Shown: positions 11,069 to 24,056, counted from the first letter of the stretch. The stretch: 64,000 nt of DNA from Carettochelys insculpta (GCF_033958435.1 NC_134158.1:10904277-10968276), one strand, 5' to 3'. The notes: generated by a model not told the origin, from the letters alone. Translations and numbers: made by a program.

Positions 11069-14000
11069 TCAGGTTTGAAGCTGTTGTGGCCACTCCCAGG
11101 CCTGCAAAGATGCAGGGACCTCAGGGCCGGCGGGGGTCCCCTTGTCCGCCCCGGCTGGGAGCAGAGGCCAGAGGGGGCCCGTCCGAGCGGCCACCGGCAC
11201 ACGGCCTTCTTGGACCACCAGCCATGGCCTGTCTGCTGGGCCACACGGCTCAGCCAGAGCCCTGCGACGTGGACTGGACTCCGGTACGGCCACTTCTCTG
11301 CCTCCCTGGGCAGCTGCCGCACCCCCCACCGCAGCCTCCCGCAGCCAGCGCTGGCACAACGCACGTAGAGACACCGACGCCGGAGCAGCGCGGCCAGACT
11401 CAGCCGCTCGCCGGCCCCAGCAGGAGCCTCCCTGCGCCCACTCGGCCCCAGAGCTGGTCGCAGTAAAACTCCAAGAGGGCCCCGGGGCCTTTCCCTGCCG
11501 CACGAAGGGGGCCTGGGGCTGCCCCAGGCCCCACCGCCGACAGTCACACCCCGCAGCCAAGGCCCCACCCCCAGCCCCAGCCCTGAGCTCTATGTCCCCA
11601 GGAGAGGGGCCGTGCCCCATGTCCGGGCTGGGGCCGGGGCTCTCCCCTGCGGCTCTGGACTGCCCCTGTCCGACGTCCCGGTAGCCCCTGCAAGCAGAGA
11701 GCAGCGGGGTCAGTTATGGGGGGCTGCAGCCCCACCCCCACCCCCGGCGGGGAGAGACTCACCTGCGTCTGCGCCACACGAGCACCGCGGCCAGGGCGGC
11801 TACGGCCAGAGCCCCCAGGGTGATGCCCACGGCCAGGCCGGGGCCCCAGCGCCTGCTGTGCTCTGCAACGCACGGGGGGGGGAAGGGACCCTGGGAACGG
11901 GCACCCGGCTCCCACCACCCCCTGCCAGTGCCACTCCCATCGCCCCCCAGCCCGGTCCACCCCCCGGCCCTGTCCTGTCCCCCTCTGCCCCTCCCTCCGG
12001 CCCATCCCCCATCGCCCCACCCACCCCCGCCCCCTCTGCCTCCCAGCGCCCCATCCCGGTGCCCCCACCCACCCCCGCCCCCTCTGCCTCCCTGAGCCCC
12101 ATCCCGGTGCCCCCACCCCCCCCACCCCCTCTGCCTCCCAGCGCCCCCTCCCGGTGCCCCCACCCACCCCACCCCCTCTGCCTCCCATCGCCCCATCCCG
12201 GTGCCCCCACCCCCGCCACCCCCTCTGCCTCCCAGCGCCCCCTCCCGGTGCCCCCACCCACCCCCGCCCCCTCTGCCTCCCTGAGCCCCATCCCGGTGCC
12301 CCCACCCACCCCCGCCCCCTCTGCCTCCCAGCGCCCCCTCCCGGTGCCCCCACCCACCCCCGCCCCCTCTGCCTCCCAGCGCCCCATCCTGGTGCCCCCA
12401 CCCACCCCCGCCCCCTCTGCCTGCCAGCGCCCCATCCCGGTGCCCCCACCCACCCCCGCCCCCTCTGCCTCCCTGTGCCCCCCTCCCAGTGCCCCCACCC
12501 ACCCCCGCCCCCTCTGCCTCCCAGCGCCCCATCCCGGTGCCCCCACCCACCCCCGCCCCCTCTGCCTCCCAGCGCCCCATCCGGGTGCCCCCACCCACCC
12601 CCGCCCCCTCTGCCTGCCAGCGCCCCCATCCCGGTGCCCCCACCCCCCCCACCCCCTCTGCCTCCCTGAGCCCCATCCCGGTGCCCCCACCCACCCCCGC
12701 CCCCTCTGCCTCCCTGTGCCCCCATCCCGGTGCCCCCACCCACCCCCGCCCCCTCTGCCTCCCAGCGCCCCCATCCCGGTGCCCCCACCCACCCCCGCCC
12801 CCTCTGCCTCCCAGCGCCCCCATCCCGGTGCTCTGCCCACCCCTGCCCAGGGCCATGCACCTACCCCAGGGGATCAGGAGGCCGCGGGGCCCCAGGCTGC
12901 TGTGCTCCACCCGGCAGGCGTAGCGGTGCCCGGCGCCCGGCCCCACGGCCAGGGAGCTGCGCAGCTGGTAGGTCTGGTCGGCGTTGGGCAGGATCCCGCT
13001 GGAGTCCAGCCGCCGGCCCGGCCCCACCTCCTCCCCGTCCTGCAGCCAGGCCACGCGGATGGGCCGGGGGTAGAACCCGCTGACCCGGCAAACCAGCAGG
13101 AACAGCACCAGGGGATCGGCGGGGGGAGGCGCTCGGGCGAACACCACGGCCACCGGCCGCTCTGAGACGGGGAGAGGGGCCGGCTCAGCCTGAGCCTCAG
13201 GGGCTCCCTAGCCCAGCCCAGCTCCACTGCCGGGGGCAGGCCTGGCCTCTGCTGCCCTGGCCGGAGCCCGGTTCTACCCCCTGGGCACCGACAGCCAGGG
13301 GATCCCCCTTCGCTCCCTGTGCTGTGCTGTATGGCTGGGAACGGCTGCCGCGCTCCACCCCAGCCACAGCTGCATTTGCACAGCTACCCTGGGGTCCTGT
13401 ACCCATCGTCCCCACCCCCAGAGGGGCTCAGCACCGGGGGAGGGATCCCTGCACTGACAGGCCCCTGCCCCACCCCAGAGGCGGCTGCTCTCAGCAGGGG
13501 GTGATGGATCCCTGCACTGACAGGCCCCTGCCCCACCCCAGAGGTGGCTGCTCTCAGCAGGGGGTGATGGATCCCTGCACTGACAGGCCCCCGTGTCCCA
13601 CCCCAGAGGTGGCTGCTCTCAGCAGGGGCGCAGGATCCCTGCACTGACAGGCCCCCGTGTCCCACCCCAGAGGTGGCTGCTCTCAGCAGGGGGTGATGGA
13701 TCCCTGCACTGACAGGCCCCTGCCCCACCCCAGAGGTGGCTGCTCTCAGCAGGGGGTGATGGATCCCTGCACTGACAGGCCCCTGCCCCACCCCAGAGGC
13801 GGCTGCTCTCAGCAGGGGGTGATGGATCCCTGCACTGACAGGCCCCTGCCCCACCCCAGAGGCAGCTGCTCTCAGCAGGGGTGCAGGATCCCTGCACTGA
13901 CAGGCCCCTGCCCCACCCCAGAGGCAGCTGCTCTCAGCACGCAGGGCGGGTGCCCAGCCTCACCTCGCCTCTGCAGGGACTCGTTTCCGCGCTGGGCGAA

Positions 14001-17000
14001 GGCCCGGAGCACATAGGCGCAGGTTATGCGGAAGAAGTACTGCAGCCGGGCGGCCGCGTCCCGATCCCAGCTGAGGAAGCCGCGGGCGTAGAGCGCCAGC
14101 TTGTCCTCCGAGTGCGCCACCCAGGCGCCGGCAGCCACGTCGAAGCTGACAATGGCCTGGCCGTTCCCCGCGGTGTCGTAGAACCCCCGGGCGGCGCCGC
14201 TCGGCTGCAGCTCGCAGCCGAGGGAGGCCTGGACGACAAAGGGGTCTGGGAGGGGAGGCAGGGGGTGAGGCTGGGCGGCAGGGGCTGCGGGGCGCTGGGC
14301 TGCTGGGGGTGGAAGGACCATGGGGGCCCTGGCTGGTGTTCCGGGTGTGGCGCAATGTCTCATTGAAGCTGCTGTAATGGGGCTCAGGGGTCCCCAAGCT
14401 CTGCCCCCACCCCCCCCGCAGGCAGGAGTGACTCTCGCCCAGCAGGTAGCACAGAAGGGTCAGTGCAGCCGACAGAGACGGTCATTGCAACCCGTCCTGG
14501 GGAGAGGAGCCCGAGGGGGGCCCCTCTGGGGTGCAGCTTCCCCCTCGCCAGGCTGGCGCCTTCCAGCTCCCTCTCCCCCAGCCTCCAACTGCCGCCCCCG
14601 ATTCCAACCCAGCTCGGCTCCTCCCTGCTCTGTGCTCAGGGCAGAGGTGTTACCTGCCAGCCCAGGGGTCGTCCTTAGCCCTGGCAGCTGCTCTGCCCCT
14701 CACACACACCCAGTGTGAGTCTCACACACGCACCCCCCACTCCATCACAGCTGATTGTAACAAGGGCTCTGGGCTCCTCCCGCACCCCGGACTGGCCGGG
14801 AAATGGTGGTGGGAGATTGTGGGGCGCAGGTGGGTGCCTCGGTCGTGGGGCTGCAGAGCTACAGACCCCGCCCCATGGCCTGTCACACAAGGGGTCAGGA
14901 TCAGGGCCACGCCAGGCCCAGGGAGTGCGGCTGGGGTGTTACACAGGCTCCTGTCACCCTCGGAGCTGTCCTGCCCCCAGCGAGGCTCCCACCACTGCAG
15001 TGAGCCTGTCAGTTCTCAGCACCCCGAGGCTGCCCCGGGGGCCTCCGCTGGCGCCGTACTCACAGCCCACGCCCTGCGGCTCAGCGATCTGCCTCGCGGT
15101 AGACATGAAGTCGGCCAGGGAGAAGTCGGCCACCCGCTCCAGGTCCTGCCACTGCCGGGGGCTCAGCCCCTGCTCCACCCAGGGCTGCAGGAAGCGGATG
15201 GCCCTGGTGCGGCTGTCCAAGGAGAAGGTCCGGAGGTCGCCCAGCAGGGCCGTGGCCTCTGTGGCTGCGGAGCTGGCGTTGGGGAACAGGGAGGTCAGCA
15301 GCAGCCGGAGGGCCAGGGGCTCTGTGGGGAGGGGAGGGGAGGCTGGGGGTCGGGGGAGCAAAGGGTCACATTCGGGTTCAGGTCTGGCTCTGGTCTCCCT
15401 GCACAGCCTCTGCTCCCACACGCCCAGCCAGGGGTGCTGCCCCCCGGCCCAGGCACTACGCCAAGCCCGACCCCCCCTTACCAGCCAGTGCCCCCCGGCC
15501 CAGGCACTACGCCAAGCCCGACCCCCCCTTACCAGCCAGTGCCCCCCACGCCCAGGCACTACGCCAAGCCCGACCCCCCCTTACCAGCCAGTGCCCCCCG
15601 GCCCAGGCACTACGCCAAGCCCGACCCCCCCATTACCAGCCAGTGCCCCCCACGCCCAGGCACTACGCCAAGCCCGACCCCCCCTTACCAGCCAGTGCCC
15701 CCCACGCCCAGGCACTACGCCAAGCCCGACCCCCCCTTACCAGCCAGTGCCCCCCGGCCCAGGCACTACACCAAGCCCGACCCCCCCTTACCAGCCAGTG
15801 CCCCCCGGCCCAGGCACTACGCCAAGCCCGACCCCCCCTTACCAGCCAGTGCCCCCCAGCCCAGGCACTACGCCAAGCCCGACCCCCCCTTACCAGCCAG
15901 TGCCCCCCAGCCCAGGCACTACGCCAAGCCCGATCCCACCTTACCAGCCAGTGCCCCCCAGCCCAGGCACTACGCCAAGCCCGACCCCCCCATTACCAGC
16001 CAGTGCCCCCCACGCCCAGGCACTACGCCAAGCCCGACCCCCCCTTACCAGCCAGTGCCCCCCACGCCCAGGCACTACGCCAAGCCCGACCCCCCCATTA
16101 CCAGCCAGTGCCCCCCACGCCCAGGCACTACGCCAAGCCCGACCCCCCCTTACCAGCCAGTGCCCCCCGGCCCAGGCACTACGCCAAGCCCGACCCCCCC
16201 TTACCAGCCAGTGCCCCCCACGCCCAGGCACTACGCCAAGCCCGACCCCCCCTTACCAGCCAGTGCCCCCCGGCCCAGGCACTACGCCAAGCCCGACCCC
16301 CCCTTACCAGCCAGTGCCCCCCGGCCCAGGCACTACGCCAAGCCCGACCCCCCCTTACCAGCCAGTGCCCCCCACGCCCAGGCACTACGCCAAGCCCGAC
16401 CCCCCCTTACCAGCCAGTGCCCCCCACGCCCAGGCACTACGCCAAGCCCGACCCCCCCCTTACCAGCCAGTGCCCCCCGGCCCAGGCACTACGCCAAGCC
16501 CGACCCCCCCTTACCAGCCAGTGCCCCCCGGCCCAGGCACTACGCCAAGCCCGACCCCCCCCTTACCAGCCAGTGCCCCCCACGCCCAGGCACTACGCCA
16601 AGCCCGACCCCCCCTTACCAGCCAGTGCCCCCCACGCCCAGGCACTACGCTAAGCCCGACCCCCCCATTACCAGCCAGTGCCCCCCACGCCCAGGCACTA
16701 CGCCAAGCCCGACCCCCCCTTACCAGCCAGTGCCCCCCACGCCCAGGCACTACGCCAAGCCCGACCCCCCCTTACCAGCCAGTGCCCCCCACGCCCAGGC
16801 ACTACGCCAAGCCCGACCCCCCCTTACCAGCCAGTGCCCCCCAGCCCAGGCACTACGCCAAGCCCGACCCCCCCTTACCAGCCAGTGCCCCCCACGCCCA
16901 GGCACTACGCCAAGCCCGACCCCCCCCTTACCAGCCAGTGCCCCCCAGCCCAGGCACTACGCCAAGCCCGACCCCCCCTTACCAGCCAGTGCCCCCCGGC

Positions 17001-20000
17001 CCAGGCACTACGCCAAGCCCGACCCCCCCCTTACCAGCCAGTGCCCCCCACGCCCAGGCACTACGCCAAGCCCGACCCCCCCATTACCAGCCAGTGCCCC
17101 CCACGCCCAGGCACTACGCCAAGCCCGACCCCCCCCTTACCAGCCAGTGCCCCCCACGCCCAGGCACTACGCCAAGCCCGACCCCCCCTTACCAGCCAGT
17201 GCCCCCCACGCCCAGGCACTACGCCAAGCCCGACCCCCCCTTACCAGCCAGTGCCCCCCACGCCCAGGCACTACGCCAAGCCCGACCCCCCCTTACCAGC
17301 CAGTGCCCCCCACGCCCAGGCACTACGCCAAGCCCGACCCCCCCTTACCAGCCAGTGCCCCCCACGCCCAGGCACTACGCCAAGCCCGACCCCCCCTTAC
17401 CAGCCAGTGCCCCCCACGCCCAGGCACTACGCCAAGCCCGACCCCCCCTTACCAGCCAGTGCCCCCCGGCCCAGGCACTACGCCAAGCCCGACCCCCCCT
17501 TACCAGCCAGTGCCCCCCACGCCCAGGCACTACGCCAAGCCCGACCCCCCCCTTACCAGCCAGTGCCCCCCAGCCCAGGCACTACGCCAAGCCCGACCCC
17601 CCCCTTACCAGCCAGTGCCCCCCACGCCCAGGCACTACGCCAAGCCCGACCCCCCCTTACCAGCCAGTGCCCCCCAGCCCAGGCACTACGCCAAGCCCGA
17701 CCCCCCCTTACCAGCCAGTGCCCCCCACGCCCAGGCACTACGCCAAGCCCGACCCCCCCTTACCAGCCAGTGCCCCCCACGCCCAGGCACTACGCCAAGC
17801 CCGACCCCCCCTTACCAGCCAGTGCCCCCCAGCCCAGGCACTACGCCAAGCCCGACCCCCCCTTACCAGCCAGTGCCCCCCACGCCCAGGCACTACGCCA
17901 AGCCCGACCCCCCCTTACCAGCCAGTGCCCCCCACGCCCAGGCACTACGCCAAGCCCGACCCCCCCTTACCAGCCAGTGCCCCCCACGCCCAGGCACTAC
18001 GCCAAGCCCGACCCCCCCTTACCAGCCAGTGCCCCCCGGCCCAGGCACTACGCCAAGCCCGACCCCCCCTTACCAGCCAGTGCCCCCCGGCCCAGGCACT
18101 ACGCCAAGCCCGACCCCCCCTTACCAGCCAGTGCCCCCCGGCCCAGGCACTACGCCAAGCCCGACCCCCCCCTTACCAGCCAGTGCCCCCCACGCCCAGG
18201 CACTACGCCAAGCCCGACCCCCCCTTACCAGCCAGTGCCCCCCAGCCCAGGCACTACGCCAAGCCCGACCCCCCCTTACCAGCCAGTGCCCCCCAGCCCA
18301 GGCACTACGCCAAGCCCGACCCCCCCTTACCAGCCAGTGCCCCCCAGCCCAGGCACTACGCCAAGCCCGACCCCCCCTTACCAGCCAGTGCCCCCCACGC
18401 CCAGGCACTACGCCAAGCCCGACCCCCCTTACCAGCCAGTGCCCCCCACGCCCAGGCACTACGCCAAGCCCGACCCCCCCCTTACCAGCCAGTGCCCCCC
18501 ACGCCCAGGCACTACGCCAAGCCCGACCCCCCCCTTACCAGCCAGTGCCCCCCACGCCCAGGCACTACGCCAAGCCCGACCCCCCCTTACCAGCCAGTGC
18601 CCCCCAGCCCAGGCACTACGCCAAGCCCGACCCCCCCCTTACCAGCCAGTGCCCCCCAGCCCAGGCACTACGCCAAGCCCGACCCCCCCTTACCAGCCAG
18701 TGCCCCCCAGCCCAGGCACTACGCCAAGCCCGACCCCCCCTTACCAGCCAGTGCCCCCCAGCCCAGGCACTACGCCAAGCCCGACCCCCCCCTTACCAGC
18801 CAGTGCCCCCCACGCCCAGGCACTACGCCAAGCCCGACCCCCCCCTTACCAGCCAGTGCCCCCCACGCCCAGGCACTACGCCAAGCCCGACCCCCCCCTT
18901 ACCAGCCAGTGCCCCCCACGCCCAGGCACTACGCCAAGCCCGACCCCCCCTTACCAGCCAGTGCCCCCCACGCCCAGGCACTACGCCAAGCCCGACCCCA
19001 CCTTACCAGCCAGTGCCCCCCACGCCCAGGCACTACGCCAAGCCCGACCCCCCCTTACCAGCCAGTGCCCCCCACGCCCATGCACTACGCCAAGCCCGAC
19101 CCCCCCTTACCAGCCAGTGCCCCCCACGCCCAGGCACTACGCCAAGCCCGACCCCCCCTTACCAGCCAGTGCCCCCCACGCCCAGGCACTACGCCAAGCC
19201 CGACCCCCCCCTTACCAGCCAGTGCCCCCCACGCCCAGGCACTACGCCAAGCCCGACCCCCCCTTACCAGCCAGTGCCCCCCGCGCCCAGGCACTACGCC
19301 AAGCCCGACCCCCCCTTACCAGCCAGTGCCCCCCAGCCCAGGCACTACGCCAAGCCCGACCCCACCTTACCAGCCAGTGCCCCCCACGCCCAGGCACTAC
19401 GCCAAGCCCGACCCCCCCTTACCAGCCAGTGCCCCCCAGCCCAGGCACTACGCCAAGCCCGACCCCCCCATTACCAGCCAGTGCCCCCCACGCCCAGGCA
19501 CTACGCCAAGCCCGACCCCCCCTTACCAGCCAGTGCCCCCCACGCCCAGGCACTACGCCAAGCCCGACCCCCCCTTACCAGCCAGTGCCCCCCACGCCCA
19601 GGCACTACGCCAAGCCCGACCCCCCCTTACCAGCCAGTGCCCCCCAGCCCAGGCACTACGCCAAGCCCGACCCCCCCCTTACCAGCCAGTGCCCCCCACG
19701 CCCAGGCACTACGCCAAGCCCGACCCCCCCCTTACCAGCCAGTGCCCCCCACGCCCAGGCACTACGCCAAGCCCGACCCCCCCCTTACCAGCCAGTGCCC
19801 CCCACGCCCAGGCACTACGCCAAGCCCGACCCCCCCTTACCAGCCAGTGCCCCCCACGCCCAGGCACTACGCCAAGCCCGACCCCACCTTACCAGCCAGT
19901 GCCCCCCACGCCCAGGCACTACGCCAAGCCCGACCCCCCCCTTACCAGCCAGTGCCCCCCACGCCCATGCACTACGCCAAGCCCGACCCCCCCTTACCAG

Positions 20001-23000
20001 CCAGTGCCCCCCACGCCCAGGCACTACGCCAAGCCCGACCCCCCCTTACCAGCCAGTGCCCCCCACGCCCAGGCACTACGCCAAGCCCGACCCCCCCCTT
20101 ACCAGCCAGTGCCCCCCACGCCCAGGCACTACGCCAAGCCCGACCCCCCCTTACCAGCCAGTGCCCCCCACGCCCAGGCACTACGCCAAGCCCGACCCCC
20201 CCTTACCAGCCAGTGCCCCCCAGCCCAGGCACTACGCCAAGCCCGACCCCCCCTTACCAGCCAGTGCCCCCCACGCCCAGGCACTACGCCAAGCCCGACC
20301 CCCCCTTACCAGCCAGTGCCCCCCAGCCCAGGCACTACGCCAAGCCCGACCCCCCATTACCAGCCAGTGCCCCCCACGCCCAGGCACTACGCCAAGCCCG
20401 ACCCCCCCTTACCAGCCAGTGCCCCCCACGCCCAGGCACTACGCCAAGCCCGACCCCCCCTTACCAGCCAGTGCCCCCCAGCCCAGGCACTACGCCAAGC
20501 CCGACCCCCCCTTACCAGCCAGTGCCCCCCAGCCCAGGCACTACGCCAAGCCCGACCCCCCCTTACCAGCCAGTGCCCCCCACGCCCAGGCACTACGCCA
20601 AGCCCGACCCCCCCTTACCAGCCAGTGCCCCCCAGCCCAGGCACTACGCCAAGCCCGACCCCCCCTTACCAGCCAGTGCCCCCCAGCCCAGGCACTACGC
20701 CAAGCCCGACCCCCCCTTACCAGCCAGTGCCCCCCAGCCCAGGCACTACGCCAAGCCCGACCCCCCCATTACCAGCCAGTGCCCCCCACGCCCAGGCACT
20801 ACGCCAAGCCCGACCCCCCCTTACCAGCCAGTGCCCCCCACGCCCAGGCACTACGCCAAGCCCGACCCCCCCTTACCAGCCAGTGCCTCCCAGCCCAGGC
20901 ACTACGCCAAGCCCGACCCCCCCATTACCAGCCAGTGCCCCCCACGCCCAGGCACTACGCCAAGCCCGACCCCCCCATTACCAGCCAGTGCCCCCCACGC
21001 CCAGGCACTACGCCAAGCCCGACCCCCCCCTTACCAGCCAGTGCCCCCCACGCCCAGGCACTACGCCAAGCCCGACCCCCCCCTTACCAGCCAGTGCCCC
21101 CCACGCCCAGGCACTACGCCAAGCCCGACCCCCCCTTACCAGCCAGTGCCCCCCACGCCCAGGCACTACGCCAAGCCCGACCCCCCCTTACCAGCCAGTG
21201 CCCCCCACGCCCAGGCACTACGCCAAGCCCGACCCCCCCTTACCAGCCAGTGCCCCCCACGCCCAGGCACTACGCCAAGCCCGACCCCCCCTTACCAGCC
21301 AGTGCCCCCCCCGGCCCAGGCACTACGCCAAGCCCGACCCCCCCTTACCAGCCAGTGCCCCCCCCGGCCCAGGCACTACGCCAAGCCCGACCCCCCCCTT
21401 ACCAGCCAGTGCCCCCCACGCCCAGGCACTACGCCAAGCCCGACCCCCCCTTACCAGCCAGTGCCCCCCACGCCCAGGCACTACGCCAAGCCCGACCCCC
21501 CCTTACCAGCCAGTGCCCCCCAGCCCAGGCACTACGCCAAGCCCGACCCCCCCATTACCAGCCAGTGCCCCCCACGCCCAGGCACTACGCCAAGCCCGAC
21601 CCCCCTTACCAGCCAGTGCCCCCCACGCCCAGGCACTACGCCAAGCCCGACCCCCCCTTACCAGCCAGTGCCCCCCACGCCCAGGCACTACGCCAAGCCC
21701 GACCCCCCCCTTACCAGCCAGTGCCCCCCACGCCCAGGCACTACGCCAAGCCCGACCCCCCCCTTACCAGCCAGTGCCCCCCACGCCCAGGCACTACGCC
21801 AAGCCCGACCCCCCCTTACCAGCCAGTGCCCCCCACGCCCAGGCACTACGCCAAGCCCGACCCCCCCCTTACCAGCCAGTGCCCCCCACGCCCAGGCACT
21901 ACGCCAAGCCCGACCCCCCCTTACCAGCCAGTGCCCCCCACGCCCAGGCACTACGCCAAGCCCGACCCCCCCTTACCAGCCAGTGCCCCCCACGCCCAGG
22001 CACTACGCCAAGCCCGACCCCACCTTACCAGCCAGTGCCCCCCACGCCCAGGCACTACGCCAAGCCCGACCCCACCTTACCAGCCAGTGCCCCCCACGCC
22101 CAGGCACTACGCCAAGCACGACCCCCCCTTACCAGCCAGTGCCCCCCACGCCCAGGCACTACGCCAAGCCCGACCCCCCTTACCAGCCAGTGCCCCCCAC
22201 GCCCAGGCACTACGCCAAGCCCGACCCCCCCTTACCAGCCAGTGCCCCCCACGCCCAGGCACTACGCCAAGCCCGACCCCCCCTTACCAGCCAGTGCCCC
22301 CCACGCCCAGGCACTACGCCAAGCCCGACCCCCCGCTTACCAGCCAGTGCCCCCCACGCCCAGGCACTACGCCAAGCCCGACCCCCCCTTACCAGCCAGT
22401 GCCCCCCACGCCCAGGCACTACGCCAAGCCCGACCCCCCCTTACCAGCCAGTGCCCCCCACGCCCAGGCACTACGCCAAGCCCGACCCCCCCTTACCAGC
22501 CAGTGCCCCCCACGCCCAGGCACTACGCCAAGCCCGACCCCCCGCTTACCAGCCAGTGCCCCCCACGCCCAGGCACTACGCCAAGCCCGACCCCCCCCTT
22601 ACCAGCCAGTGCCCCCCACGCCCAGGCACTACGCCAAGCCCGACCCCCCCTTACCAGCCAGTGCCCCCCACGCCCAGGCACTACGCCAAGCCCGACCCCC
22701 CCCTTACCAGCCAGTGCCCCCCACGCCCAGGCACTACGCCAAGCCCGACCCCCCCTTACCAGCCAGTGCCCCCCACGCCCAGGCACTACGCCAAGCCCGA
22801 CCCCCCCCTTACCAGCCAGTGCCCCCCACGCCCAGGCACTACGCCAAGCCCGACCCCCCCCTTACCAGCCAGTGCCCCCCACGCCCAGGCACTACGCCAA
22901 GCCCGACCCCCCTTACCAGCCAGTGCCCCCCACGCCCAGGCACTACGCCAAGCCCGACCCCCCTTACCAGCCAGTGCCCCCCACGCCCAGGCACTACGCC

Positions 23001-23909
23001 AAGCCCGACCCCCCCTTACCAGCCAGTGCCCCCCACGCCCAGGCACTACGCCAAGCCCGACCCCCCCCTTACCAGCCAGTGCCCCCCACGCCCAGGCACT
23101 ACGCCAAGCCCGACCCCCCGCTTACCAGCCAGTGCCCCCCACGCCCAGGCACTACGCCAAGCCCGACCCCCCCCTTACCAGCCAGTGCCCCCCACGCCCA
23201 GGCACTACGCCAAGCCCGACCCCCCCTTACCAGCCAGTGCCCCCCACGCCCAGGCACTACGCCAAGCCCGACCCCCCCCTTACCAGCCAGTGCCCCCCAC
23301 GCCCAGGCACTACGCCAAGCCCGACCCCACCTTACCAGCCAGTGCCCCCCACGCCCAGGCACTACGCCAAGCCCGACCCCCCCCTTACCAGCCAGTGCCC
23401 CCCACGCCCAGGCACTACGCCAAGCCCGACCCCCCCCTTACCAGCCAGTGCCCCCCACGCCCAGGCACTACGCCAAGCCCGACCCCCCCCTTACCAGCCA
23501 GTGCCCCCCACGCCCAGGCACTACGCCAAGCCCGACCCCCCCCTTACCAGCCAGTGCCCCCCACGCCCAGGCACTACGCCAAGCCCGACCCCCCCTTACC
23601 AGCCAGTGCCCCCCACGCCCAGGCACTACGCCAAGCCCGACCTCCCCCTTACCAGCCAGTGCCCCCCACGCCCAGGCACTACGCCAAGCCCGACCCCCCC
23701 CTTACCAGCCAGTGCCCCCCACGCCCAGGCACTACGCCAAGCCCGACCTCCCCCTTACCAGCCAGTGCCCCCCACGCCCAGGCACTACGCCAAGCCCGAC
23801 CCCCCCCTTACCAGCCAGTGCCCCCCACGCCCAGGCACTACGCCAAGCCCGACCCCCCCTTACCAGCCAGTGCCCCCCACGCCCAGGGCAGCAGCAGACA
23901 GAGCAGCAT
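11069..23909 (-). CDS. CD1-like antigen-presenting molecule, gene B
   Basis: Beta2m-associated class I-like molecule expected to present lipids at the cell surface and in endosomes. Minus-strand exons: signal 23864-23909 (MLLCLLLPWAWGALAG), alpha1 15064-15321, alpha2 13964-14245, alpha3 12865-13161, TM 11763-11862, tail exon starting at 11687. All junctions are GT-AG and in phase through the TM. Alpha1 carries NAS and LQPWVEQGLS..QWQDLE; alpha2 has the GCELQP...ITCAYV cysteine pair; alpha3 has VCRVSGFYPRPI and YACRVEHSSL. The TM helix (GLAVGITLGALAVAALAAVL) ends in a WRRRR stop-transfer, followed by GYRDV, a YxxPhi endosomal sorting motif. The tail end is unresolved: the exon stays open to a stop at 11069, so a further splice is likely. 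Intron 1 is 8.5 kb against 169 bp in gene A, because of a minisatellite. Confidence 0.9.
12010..12840. repeat. 48-bp minisatellite in CD1-B intron 4
   Basis: About 17 copies of the same C-rich unit as at 1-782, between the alpha3 and TM exons. Flanks next to alpha3 are nearly identical in the two genes, so the array belongs to the block shared by genes A and B. Confidence 0.93.
13440..13945. repeat. Approximately 62-bp minisatellite in CD1-B intron 3
   Basis: Eight or nine copies of the unit with 'ggatccctgcactgacagg' and 'agaggtggctgctctcagca', reaching to within about 20 bp of the alpha2 exon. It is homologous to 1375-1615 in gene A. Confidence 0.92.
14373..14749 (-). mobile_element. Solo LTR, copy 2 (CD1-B intron 2)
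   Basis: Degenerate member of the TGTGATGG...CCATCACA family (left end tgtaatgg), without the AATAAA-containing segment. Flanks gctgc and gctga match at four of five positions, consistent with a 5-bp target duplication. It lies between the alpha1 and alpha2 exons of CD1-B. Confidence 0.65.
15433..23863. repeat. Giant ~52-bp minisatellite derived from the CD1-B signal-exon edge
   Basis: About 8.4 kb and roughly 160 tandem copies of a 51-54-bp unit fill intron 1 of CD1-B. Read on the coding (minus) strand, each unit contains CTGGGCGTGGGGGGCACTGG followed by CTG|GTAAGG. That is the last ~25 nt of the signal exon plus its splice donor (compare 23858-23890). Units vary in C-run length (5-8), in the 'cttaccag'/'cattaccag' junction and in cacgccc/cagccc/cggccc at one site. 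The cacgccc form, identical to the exon, predominates next to the exon (21-23.9 kb); cggccc and cagccc forms are commoner at the far end. The 3497-aa and similar plus-strand frames across it are artefacts of a stop-free repeat. Confidence 0.95.
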
Positions 23910-24030
23910 CCTGGCAGGGGAAGGGGAGCCGGGCTCGGCGGGCGTCACCCGTGAGTCCCAACTGCCCTGCCCCTGCCCCAGCCCCGGGGCCCAGCCCTCT
24001 CCAGGAACGCCTCTGCCCAGACCTGTCCGG

Positions 24031-24056
24031 CGGCTGCCAGCCCAGCCAATCAGGCC
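24031..24056 (-). promoter_or_regulatory. Conserved CD1 promoter block with CCAAT/Y-box (gene B)
   Basis: CCAATCAG at 24046-24053 (CTGATTGG on the coding strand) lies about 137 bp upstream of the CD1-B start codon, inside a 24-bp block identical to that of gene A. The conservation between otherwise diverged upstream regions suggests a shared core promoter. Confidence 0.6.

Noticed and set aside
15433..23863. CRISPR-like regular array
   Set aside because: Contiguous tandem repeats without unique spacers in a vertebrate gene.
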